From assembly GCA_051294375.1 (NCBI GenBank), contig CM119267.1, forward strand, positions 11,915,553-11,979,552: DNA of 64,000 nt. Direction: 5' to 3'. This DNA is from Paraspadella gotoi (lineage: Eukaryota > Chaetognatha). Position 1 is the stretch's first letter. The number at the start of each line of letters is the position of its first letter. The notes below the pieces were generated by a model. That model did no database searches, was not told where the DNA came from, and was given only the letters and a program-made list of their open reading frames with translations. The translations under genes and the position numbers were made by a program. Below, piece by piece: positions 52,398 to 62,125 of this stretch.

Positions 52398-54236
52398 ATG
52401 TCGAACGAGATTCGAGTGACGCCGCTTGGCGCCGGCCAAGACGTTGGGCGCAGCTGCATTCTAGTTTCGATGGCAGGAAAAAACGTGATGCTCGACTGTG
52501 GGATGCATATGGGTTTTCAAGACGAGCGCCGCTTTCCGGATTTTAGTTTTATTGCCCCAAAAGGTGAATCGCTGACGCTGCACATTGACTGCGTGATAGT
52601 GTCGCATTTTCATCTCGATCACTGCGGCGCCCTTCCCTTCATGAGCGAGATGGTTGGCTATGACGGACCCATTTACATGACTCATCCTACGAAAGCTATC
52701 TGCCCTTTGTTGCTCGAGGACATGCGAAAAATCGCCGCTGATGTGAAAAAGGAGCAAGGTTTTTTCACTCAACAAATGATCAAAGACTGCATGAAGAAGG
52801 TCGTGGCCGTCAACCTTCATGAGACGGTGCGAGTGGACGATGAGTTGGAAATTAAAGCCTATTACGCCGGCCACGTGTTGGGCGCCGCCATGTTTTACAT
52901 CAAAGTCGGGCAGCATTCGATTGTTTACACAGGCGACTACAACATGACGCCGGATAGGCATCTCGGTGCCGCTTGGATAGATCGGTGTCGTCCGGATTTG
53001 CTCATCACGGAGTCGACTTATGCCACGACCATTCGGGACTCGAAGCGATGCCGCGAGCGAGACTTCTTGAAAAAAATTCACGAAACCGTCGACAAAGGAG
53101 GAAAGGTTCTTATACCTGTTTTTGCGCTCGGAAGAGCTCAAGAACTTTGCATCTTGTTGGAAACTTACTGGGAACGAATGAATCTCAACGTGCCGATTTA
53201 CTTCGCTCTCGGCCTCACAGAAAAGGCTAACAACTTTTACCAAATGTTCATTACGTGGACGAATCAAAAGATAAAAAACACTTTTGTCGAACGCAACATG
53301 TTCGAATTCAAACACATTAAGGCCTTTGACCGTAGTTATGCTGACAATCCTGGCGCGATGGTTGTTTTCGCCACTCCGGGTATGCTTCACGCCGGGCTTT
53401 CTTTACAGCTTTTCACCAAGTGGTGTGGCAACGATCTCAACATGGTCATCATGCCCGGCTACTGTGTTTCTGGAACCGTCGGTGCCAAAGTCTTAAGTGG
53501 CGCCAAAAAAATTGAAATCGATGGTGGAAAGGTTCTCGACGTGAAGATGGGGGTCGAGTACATGTCCTTCTCCGCTCACGCCGACGCCAAAGGCATCATG
53601 CAACTTATTCAATACTGCGAGCCCAAAAACGTTATGCTGGTTCATGGCGAAGCGGGTAAAATGGAATTTCTCAAGGAAAAGATTCGTTCCGAGTTTAGCC
53701 TGCCTTGCTACAATCCGGCTAACGGCGAAACAGCTCACATCGCCGTCGTGCACAACGTTCCCGCCGAGGTATCCGTCGACCTGCTAAAACGTGAAGCCGC
53801 CGAGTTTTATTCATGTGGTGGATGTCAAGCCAAGAAACCACGCCTTCTACACGGGACGATGATAGTGTCTCAGGGTCGATTACGAATCTTGCGACCAGAG
53901 GACGCCATGAAGGAACTCGGCGTAAGTGAACACTCAATAAGGTTTACGTCTTCCGTTAAAGTCAATGCCCCAGGTTCTTCGTCGCAAATCTCGGAGAAAA
54001 TTCATCGGATTATCAAGAGCAAGGTGCACGACGACGGGTCCCTGCAATTTCTCGGCGACGGTTCAATCTCCATCGATTCGGTGCTTCTAAAAGTCACGAG
54101 CGCAGATCCCGAGATGGACTCTGCTAAAGGAGCCGGAGATAAAGCCAACGCGAAAAAAGTGATTGTCTCATGGACGTACCAAGACGAAGATTTGGGTTCT
54201 TTTCTTTTAAACGTTTTGAAAAAACAGTTTCAATGA
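52398..54236 (+). CDS. INTS11: Integrator complex subunit 11 (RNA endonuclease)
   Basis: An uninterrupted 612-codon frame. The metallo-beta-lactamase domain starts [20 protein letters not shown]; the zinc-binding motif HFHLDH is at 70-75, His159 in YYAGHVLGA, Asp180 in [14 protein letters not shown] and Glu205 in [11 protein letters not shown]. The beta-CASP domain follows ([48 protein letters not shown]), then [16 protein letters not shown] and [13 protein letters not shown]. The C-terminus (KKPRLLHGT, ending [20 protein letters not shown]) is specific to INTS11 rather than CPSF73 and is where it pairs with INTS9. Length is close to the usual ~600. All catalytic residues are present, so it should cleave snRNA 3' ends and paused nascent RNAs. 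It has no introns and an acceptor-like TATATAG 13 bases before the ATG. The LMBR1 gene starts 132 bp after its stop. Confidence 0.98.
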   Translation: MSNEIRVTPLGAGQDVGRSCILVSMAGKNVMLDCGMHMGFQDERRFPDFSFIAPKGESLTLHIDCVIVSHFHLDHCGALPFMSEMVGYDGPIYMTHPTKAICPLLLEDMRKIAADVKKEQGFFTQQMIKDCMKKVVAVNLHETVRVDDELEIKAYYAGHVLGAAMFYIKVGQHSIVYTGDYNMTPDRHLGAAWIDRCRPDLLITESTYATTIRDSKRCRERDFLKKIHETVDKGGKVLIPVFALGRAQELCILLETYWERMNLNVPIYFALGLTEKANNFYQMFITWTNQKIKNTFVERNMFEFKHIKAFDRSYADNPGAMVVFATPGMLHAGLSLQLFTKWCGNDLNMVIMPGYCVSGTVGAKVLSGAKKIEIDGGKVLDVKMGVEYMSFSAHADAKGIMQLIQYCEPKNVMLVHGEAGKMEFLKEKIRSEFSLPCYNPANGETAHIAVVHNVPAEVSVDLLKREAAEFYSCGGCQAKKPRLLHGTMIVSQGRLRILRPEDAMKELGVSEHSIRFTSSVKVNAPGSSSQISEKIHRIIKSKVHDDGSLQFLGDGSISIDSVLLKVTSADPEMDSAKGAGDKANAKKVIVSWTYQDEDLGSFLLNVLKKQFQ

Positions 54237-54368
54237 ATCTCAAATTCTTAATCTGTGATATTTGTAAATGTTTTCTTCCCTGTTTTCTTAGTCAGTTTTG
54301 AAAATAGATGAGCCATGCTACGAAGGAAGAGACACATTACTTTAGCACTGTGAGCTGCTTGAACAAAC

Positions 54369-56261
54369 ATGTATCTTTCGTCCTTATCTGGTTCCGACGA
54401 TCATCCGACTGCAGATCCACTGCTGCTGCAGGAGATGGAGGAATTCCACAGCCGAATTCGAGAGTATATCATTTCGCTCATCGTCTTTATCGTTCTTTAC
54501 GTTTGCTCATCTTCGGTCGTTGAATTTTATCGCCGAAAAAGCGACGAGCCCATGCTGCCTCCCAGCGGCGGTGGCGGTGGCGGCGATTACGACGAAGACG
54601 CCGTCGTTCATTGGATTTCAATTCGGCTCTGCAACTTTTCCCTGGCCGTCTCTGCCGGAGCCGTTCTGCTCCATCCGATCTCCATCGTCGGCAATGAGGT
54701 TCTCCTCCGTTTTCCTGAGTCGTACTATGTCAAGTGGCTTAATCTCTCATTGCTTCACACCCTATGGAACCTCATCTTCCTCCTTTCCAACGTATCGCTC
54801 TTCGGCCTTATGCCCTTCGCCTGGATTTTTACTGAGGCGGAGGGGTTTAGCGGGTCGCGACGTGGTCTCCGCTCGCGCATTCTCGAGACGTGCATCGTGC
54901 TTTTCCTCCTCGTCATCATCACGTTCGGACTGGCATTCGTCGGCCTAGCTATTTTCGCCGACGACCGCGATGCCCAAACTTCTCTTTTCGACGTGTGGGA
55001 GTACCATTTCCCCTTTCTTTACTCAATCGTGTCCTTATTCGGCGTCATGTTGCTGCTAATATGCGTTCCCCTGGGTTTTGCCCGAATCTTCACTGGTGTT
55101 GGCCAGTTGTTGGTAAAGCCGCGGTTCCTCCGCGATCTTGACAACGAATTGGCCATAGCACGGTTTGAGGAGGAGTCGCTGTTGCGGAAGCAAACTGAAT
55201 CGGCGCGTTTGCAACAGCGAATGTCGACCCCGGCGTCGCCCGTCACCCATCCTCTCTCACAATTTCGGGAGACGATCCTCGATCGCTTTTCCTACGACGC
55301 CCCCAAATCTCTAGGGTCATCTCCGACTTACTCTCATTCCGCTAAGGACGTTTTTCGCCCCAACACAATTGCCCGAAACGCTTTCAACTACGGCACTCAG
55401 CATTGCGACTATCAGATTCGCGGCGCTCAACTACGAACTTCTTTAAGCGAAAGCAGAATCGGCTATAATAGATACTTCGGCGCTTTCAACGGGATCAGGG
55501 CCAACTCTAATTGCGGGGTGTTCATTGAAGAAGACAGCGAAACTAAGGAACGAGGCGACTTTGAGGAGAGACTTTTACAAGTGCAACAAGAAAGGAAGCA
55601 GTTGGAAAGACAGCAAAAGAAGCCGAAATGGCAGAGAAACTTAGGTTATCCAGTTATAATGATAAGTTTAGTGGGAGTTACTGGACTATCGTTTTTAATG
55701 GTTATCGAAAACGTGGGTGAACTTTTAATGGGTTATAAAGCCTTGCCTGGGGATGGGACAGTGCACAATCTTGGACAATCGTCATATTCAGCCTTTGGTT
55801 CCATCGGTTCTTTCGTACAAGTTATCGTAATTTCCTACGTAATGTTCGCGTCCATTGTGGGCCTTCATAGTGCACCAGGTTTCCGCGATTGTATCCCAAA
55901 ACCTAACGATACGCCTCTAACAGCCATTATCGTTAACGCCACATTGATTCTAGTTCTCTCATCTGCTCAGCCGCTATTAGCCAGAACTTTGGGTCTCACT
56001 AATTTTGATTTGCTAGGCGATTATCGAGAAATTAGGTGGTTGCGACACTTCTACATTGTACTGGTTTACAACCTTGCCTTTGCCGGATCTACAGCTTGGT
56101 GCTTGTTAAGAAAAATTACTGGTCCAGTGAGACAAGAACTGTATAGTCGATTGGGTTCAGCCTTTAAGCCCTCGAAGAATTACAGTTATCTTGCGCGAGG
56201 GATCAATTTGTTTAAATTACCCACCTTTCCTTTTTCGAATTGCGAGAAAAAGAAAATTTAA
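54369..56261 (+). CDS. LMBR1: LMBR1/LMBR1L-family multi-pass membrane protein
   Basis: An uninterrupted 630-codon frame. The N-terminal half matches LMBR1 closely: EEFHSRIREYIISLIVFIVL (first membrane segment), FYRRKSDE, LAVSAGAVLLHPISIVGNE, YYVKWLNLSLLHTLWNL, LMPFAWIFTEAEGFSG, RSRILET and GFARIFTGVGQLLVKP. The C-terminal half has KPKWQRNLGYPVIMISLVG, SSYSAFGSIGSFVQVIVISY, LVLSSAQPLLARTLG, NFDLLGDYREIRWLRHFYIV and VYNLAFAGSTAWCLLRK. Between them is a cytosolic loop longer than in vertebrate LMBR1 (490 residues overall there), with a Ser/Pro-rich, Tyr-containing segment and then a Glu/Gln-rich coiled coil. The family has about nine membrane segments and relates to lipocalin receptors and Wnt-pathway regulation. 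No introns. An acceptor-like run (CCCTGTTTTCTTAG, ending 54291) lies between the INTS11 stop and this start. Confidence 0.96.
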   Translation: MYLSSLSGSDDHPTADPLLLQEMEEFHSRIREYIISLIVFIVLYVCSSSVVEFYRRKSDEPMLPPSGGGGGGDYDEDAVVHWISIRLCNFSLAVSAGAVLLHPISIVGNEVLLRFPESYYVKWLNLSLLHTLWNLIFLLSNVSLFGLMPFAWIFTEAEGFSGSRRGLRSRILETCIVLFLLVIITFGLAFVGLAIFADDRDAQTSLFDVWEYHFPFLYSIVSLFGVMLLLICVPLGFARIFTGVGQLLVKPRFLRDLDNELAIARFEEESLLRKQTESARLQQRMSTPASPVTHPLSQFRETILDRFSYDAPKSLGSSPTYSHSAKDVFRPNTIARNAFNYGTQHCDYQIRGAQLRTSLSESRIGYNRYFGAFNGIRANSNCGVFIEEDSETKERGDFEERLLQVQQERKQLERQQKKPKWQRNLGYPVIMISLVGVTGLSFLMVIENVGELLMGYKALPGDGTVHNLGQSSYSAFGSIGSFVQVIVISYVMFASIVGLHSAPGFRDCIPKPNDTPLTAIIVNATLILVLSSAQPLLARTLGLTNFDLLGDYREIRWLRHFYIVLVYNLAFAGSTAWCLLRKITGPVRQELYSRLGSAFKPSKNYSYLARGINLFKLPTFPFSNCEKKKI

Positions 56262-58616
56262 TTTTTAGTTATAAATTGCATTAACCTCCAGAACTTGGTT
56301 TTCTCAAAATAGTGAAACGTAAACATAGTAACATCAAATAAATAATAATACCCTTCAATTGTAATTTCTTGCCAGAATTATCCAACTCGAATACTTTCGT
56401 AATTTTGAAACCGTCCGAAATATTCTCAAGGTTTTATCTAATAATTTGCCTATATCCAGTAGATACGTTTTAAATTCATTTTTGTTTGTGTCAATTTTCT
56501 AGTCTTTGAGACTTTTTATACCATTAGTTTATTAATATGGACAAGTTATTTTTTATTTTAGCACGGTTTTTTTTTATCGTCACAATCCCTTGCGTTTGCG
56601 ACGATTATGGGACGATGGTCCCAATAAACGTTGTCGTCCTTCCAAATAATAGATCACCCTTTTATGTATTATTTGTAATTGTATGAAACTGAAAATTTAG
56701 ATGTGCAGTCACGTACAAAAAAACCCGCCACTATATTTCAGCCTTTAAAAATCACCCTGTTTATTTTGATTTTTTACAAAAATTTATAAGTGAATTAACG
56801 TTTATTAAAAAATAAAAAGTTAAGCATAAATTTTATAAAAATTAGTCTATCCATTTATGAGCAGTAATCTTTTTTAAATAAATATTCCACAGCAAAGTTT
56901 AACGTAAATTAAAAATAATTGTACTTTCTTATATCAACTTTTTGCAAAGAATCCAAATCCGATCTTAAAATTTAAAAATTTACATTTTGAAATTTTAGCT
57001 TATATACTTATTACTATAATATAGTCTATATATATTATATAAGTATAGCTCACTGGTGGCCACTAATGTATAAAATTAAAAAATAAACTTACCAAAGTTT
57101 TTTTATTGGTTTTTATTTTCATATTTTATATGCTAAATTTTAATTTTCTAAAATTTTATCATTTTCACATCACTCTACTCTGCAACGTCTGAGCAGAAAG
57201 TTCTCTTTCTCTCTCCCTTTTTTTTTTTTAAAAAAATTGTGTCAGCATCGAAGTCATGACGTTAAGTGTCGCAGTCGCGCGTTATCATTTTATCATCGCA
57301 AAATCGGTTTTTATCTCAATTTTAGGCTTAGATATCGGCTAAACGTCAAAGCACTTTTTGGGAGACTTTCTGTCTGCCTTCAGCGCGAGAACGGGGACCT
57401 GCTTGCTTCCCGAAGTCCCGTGATTGAGTTGCCGTCTCATGTGGACGGAGTTGCTTGACTTTGTCCACTGAACTTGTTGACATAAGATATTTTTGCAACC
57501 ATTCCCGCAATTATTTGTTTGATCTGTTTTCTTTTCAGGAAAAAAAAAATTCTTATTTTTTCGTTTTCTCTTGTTCCTCTCTCGATTTACTTCTAGAATT
57601 TTCTGTCTGTTTGTCCATCTGTCATTGGATATTCCTTTTGTTTTTTTACTTCTAGGCTAATTATTTATAAAACTAATTTTTCTATATCAAATTTGATATT
57701 TTGTTTGCGTATCAAAGTTTGTCATGGGTCCAGGTTTTTGCTACGTGTTTGCAACGATCCTTATGCTTTTAGGATTTTTTTCATCTTGACAGATTTCGAC
57801 ATCACTCAAAATTGTTATTCCCAGAAAGTATTATCTTTAGTTGTTGTCTTTGTAGACTTTTAGTTTAGGAGTAGATTGTATATTTTAAAGTTATTGTTAC
57901 ATTAACATTGACCGATTAAAGAAAGGCTTTTCATGAAAATTGAATATAAATTACAGATTAAACTATTTTTAATGCTGTACTGTAAATGGTAAGCTTTCAT
58001 TGTTCTTAGTTTTAAAAATTCAGTTGCTAATTTTTTTCAAAAGCTTCAAATTAAAAATATATCATATAGAACTGTACTGTAATATGTAATAAATATTATT
58101 TTGTAGCATTTTTTTATTCAGCGTTCAAGCCCTTCATTAATTTTCTATTGTTCGCATACATTAATCGGGTTATTCTTCTTTGTATCATCGTTTTATTTAT
58201 TTTTTCTTATTTTATTATTTATAACTGATACGAATATAAAAATAATTTTTAATTCATAAATTTGATATTCAATTCCCTTTTTAAATTTATTGGCGACACT
58301 ATTAAAGTACATTTAACGATAAAAAAAACTACTTAACTTTTTTCTTAGTCCTTTGAAAAGCTTAGTTATCATGATACTTTATAAGGTACGTAAATTTATA
58401 TCACATATTTGTTTTTTATTCTTTATTTTGTATTAATTTACGATTGACCGTTGGGTATACACTTACAGTGATAACTCATTATCATTCATCCATATTACTA
58501 GAGTATCGTTGCCGATATATTTATACTCCTGAGATTTCTTAATTTTGTTTTAGGTACGAGTTTTGTCGTGAGTAACGTCGAAATGCAGTAGCTTGGCTCA
58601 TTTTCTGGATTGAAAT
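56262..58616. other. Intergenic region between LMBR1 and the LRR gene
   Basis: AT-rich; a polyadenylation-like AAATAAATAATAA occurs near 56338. A slightly GC-richer patch at about 57180-57460 contains phrases like those around 49380-49450 (TTATCATTTT then ATCGCAA), perhaps an old shared repeat. A GTACGT donor at 58385 and a TTGTTTTAG acceptor ending 58553 may bound a 5' untranslated intron of the LRR gene. Confidence 0.45.
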
Positions 58617-61600
58617 ATGGCCCAAATTGGCCTCGTCCAAGCTCTCTGTCTGGGTCCTGGCATAGCTTTGTTCCCCGCCAACATAAGCTCTGGCTTGGTG
58701 CCTACTCGGAATCCTCCCGCCGAAAGAAATGCCAATTACAGCAGCATATCCACGCCGGTCGAGCAGGGGGGCGTTCTCTCAGGCCCTCTACGCGGCGACA
58801 TTTGCCGTCGTTACGGGTTGGAGTTCATGTTACTACAAAGGTTTTACCAAAACCCGGATTTGTGGTCGGAACTGAAGACCAAGTACGAAGATAGGCAGAA
58901 GAAGCGAATCTTGAAAAGACTAAAAAAGAAAGCCGCCTTCAAGGAAAAAATGGAGCAGAGAAAGAGAGAGTCAGATCCTGACCAATCGACGACTAACCAT
59001 AAACTTCGAAAGGATTCCAGTTCCGACGAGAACGACGAGGACGAGGAGAGACACAACTCACACGCCAGCCACGGCTTCATCATTCTCAATTCGCGAACGG
59101 GATCGACGCAAACTGTGATACAAGGACCTATAACCAGCAAGAGGAACGTCAACAAAGACCGACTCCCCAACAGTCCGTTAAAAACATACGCCGATCATCC
59201 GGTTCAATCGCAGGAAGAATTGGATCTTTTCCACTGCCTGAGAGATTTAGATACGACTTGGTCTTGGATACTTTGGTCATCCAAGGACCACTGGAACCCC
59301 GAATTCCTGATCTTTCTACTGGGGGAGATCGAAATCGATAAATCTTGCAGACCCCGTGGGCTTTCCGAGAATATTATTTCGTCTTATTTGAATCGCCACC
59401 AATTCACAGAGCTTTACTTGGACGGCATCAACAACGGGTTCCGCAACGGCGGAGGAAACCGACAAAGCGCCCAGTTCGAAGTCGGCCTTGGTTTCGCTGC
59501 TAACGGAAACAACGCCGCCACCCTGGGCCAAACTCGCTTTCAGCAATCCTATCTTGGTTCTTACAACGGTGGAATACCGCCCGAGATATTTCGATGTTCT
59601 CAGGTTCGGATCTTGTCCTTGAGATCCAACCATTTGGACGTACTGCCCGCGGACATAGGTCGAATGCAAAAATTGGAATATTTGGCGCTGACCAACAACC
59701 GTCTACAAAACTCCTCCATCCCTTATACCTTGTCGTTCTGCACGAAGCTAAAAACTCTACTTCTTGATGACAATTTGCTGGATGCGCTTCCAGGGTTTTT
59801 GCTAAAAATGCACTCTTTGGAAACTGTACATAGACACGGGAATCACAATTACTTCAAAGCCACGTTCATGTGGTACCACACGGTGACTTGAATTAGTTTT
59901 TTTATCTCGCCAGACGGGCTTAAGCCCGACTTGGGCGAGATGTTGGATTGCTTCTGCTTCTTTGTGATTGTCGTCGTTGTCGTCATACTTTTTTATAATT
60001 AGAAATTTTAAAAGCGTATAACCCTAAAAAACTAAAAATTTAGATAAAGATTTTTATCATCAAGATCTTTAAGAATCATAAGTTTCATATTGCTTCCCAC
60101 ATTTGTTTATTTTATTTACAAAACAATATTTATATAAAAATTACTACAAATTATAATTACATGTCTTTTTTTTTTTCCATCGCTGTTTTTTCTGATTTGT
60201 TTAAAAATGAGTTCAGCTCTGTAGCGGCTGGAGTTCCTTTTCTTTCTCTCACTCATACAAGCATATGTTTTTATTTTAAATGAATGATTCATTGTATCAA
60301 TGAATGATTAATAGAATATTTGGTTATTATCGCATTAATAGTTGGTTATCATTGTATTAATAATTAATTATTATTATATCAAACAATTATTGTTATATTA
60401 ATCAATTATTGTTATATCAATCAATTACTATTATATTAATCAATTATTATTATATCAATCAATTATTATTATATTAATCAGTTATTGTTACATCAATCAA
60501 TTACTATTATATCAATCAATTATTATTGCATTAATCAAATATTATTATATCAATAAATTATTATTATATAAATTAATTATTATTATATCAATCTATTATT
60601 ATTACATCAATTTATATTATTATATAAATCTATTATTATTATATCAATCTATTATTATCACATCAATATATTATTATTACATCAATCTATTATTATTACA
60701 TCAATCTATTATTATTATATCAATCTATTACCATTATATCAATCTATTATTATTTAATCAATCCATTATTATTATATCAATCTATTATTATTATATTAAT
60801 CTATTACTATTATATTAATCTATTATCATTATATAAATTTATTACTATTATATCAATCTATTATTATTATATCAATCTATTATTATTACATCAATCTATT
60901 ATTTTTATTAATATATTACTATTATATCAAACTATTATTATTATATCAATCTATTATTATTATATTAATCAATTACTATTATATCAATTAATTATTATTT
61001 CAATAATTCGTTATTGCATATATGGTTTTTTTCTTGGATTTTTCCATTAATTTTTTTTATAGTAACTTCTGGCGAGATCAATATACTTTTAAGATTTTTT
61101 CTTTTAGTTGTGGAATAAACATTGTGTGGCCCAAATATTACCCAATCTCGTTACAGGACGTCAACGAACGAATCTTGCCGACCTTCGACGATATCGTCGC
61201 CAGTCATTCATCCAGTTCCGCCGGCTCCTCTTCCCAATCTTCCCTGACGACCTATTCGCCCGAACCCCTTAACTTCTTGGCGGCCAAGTCGCTTCTCGGT
61301 CACAAGATCAACTTCTTTTTGGCCGATGACTTGGCTCCGCCCATGAAAGACTTCATCGTCGACATCTATGAACGGTTCGATTTAGAAGTTTGCGAGAATT
61401 GTTGCACTGCCAAGGTGATGCCATCGCTTGGCTACAAAGTGATAACCTTTAAAAACCCGTATTTGGGAAATACTTGCGTTCCATTTCAACATTGGGCGTG
61501 CTCCATGCATTGCGCAAAGTCTATTGAGGAACCCGCGCGATTGGAGCAAGTTTCAGCCGCCGCTCGTCTCGATCGTCTGTACGATCTCGAAGTTCGTCAG

Positions 61601-61765
61601 GCACAAGAGGATTTCGTTCATCGTTACCACCGTAGCCAAGGTTCCCGAAGAATGTGGCCGTCTCGACAAAGATGTCGTAACGAAGCCGGAGACTCTGCTG
61701 CTGTATTACCGCCTCCTTGTGAATATGCAATCAGACCTACTGATACTTGTTGCATTGTGATGTAA
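58617..61765 (+). CDS. Leucine-rich repeat protein with Cys cluster and CaaX end
   Basis: Two exons, 58617-59882 and 61157-61765, joined in phase (WYHT then DVNERILP), give 624 residues. The N-terminal third is poorly conserved-looking, with a Lys/Arg-rich helix (KKRILKRLKKKAAFKEK) and an acidic Ser/Asp/Glu stretch that suggest disorder. LRRs follow: VRILSLRSNHLDVLPADI, LEYLALTNNRLQNSSIPY, LKTLLLDDNLLDALPGFL and LETVHRHGN. Exon 2 has a compact conserved-looking domain: AKSLLGHKINFFLADD, then VCENCC and, 36 residues on, HWACSMHC, an arrangement suited to zinc. LRR proteins of the LRRC28/LRRC58 kind also end in such a Cys module, as far as I recall. The last residues are CCIVM: a CaaX box (CIVM) with an extra upstream Cys, predicting farnesylation and membrane attachment. 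The intron carries a 19-bp minisatellite. Confidence 0.75.
60319..61012. repeat. 19-bp AT-rich minisatellite, about 36 units
   Basis: The unit is TCWATTATTATTATATCAA with few length changes. The left half is mostly TCAATTATTATTATATTAA and relatives with GTT variants; the right half is mostly TCTATTATTATTATATCAA. It occupies more than half of the single LRR-gene intron and ends about 145 bases before the acceptor. Confidence 0.93.
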
Positions 61766-62125
61766 CCTTTCAGCTTTCATTAGCCAGACAAATCGAACCC
61801 ATGAGACTGATTAGAAACGGAAGAATGCTACTTTTTTTTGCTTTCCAACTAGAATCCTTTTATGGTTGATATTTATTGATTTTGTCGTATTTTGTATTAA
61901 TATTATTATTTTGTTAATCTCTTGATTAGTAGCATTCATCAGCTCTATACTTACGAAAGAATTGTTGAAGTGCTAAACGATCAGAACTATTGGCTAATTC
62001 ATTAATGTTAGTCGTTTCCATCCATTGTGACGGATAATCTTTTTTCACATTGGACCTTGGTACTTTTGCCTTTTTAAATGTTTTTCATTCTTTCCGCTCA
62101 GGATCAGTTCTACAAAGTCATTAAA

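Noticed and set aside
61524-61760. Alternative frame at the LRR gene 3' end (ending LLILVAL)
   Set aside because: It would need an unsupported frameshift; the chosen frame continues the conserved domain without a break to the CaaX end.
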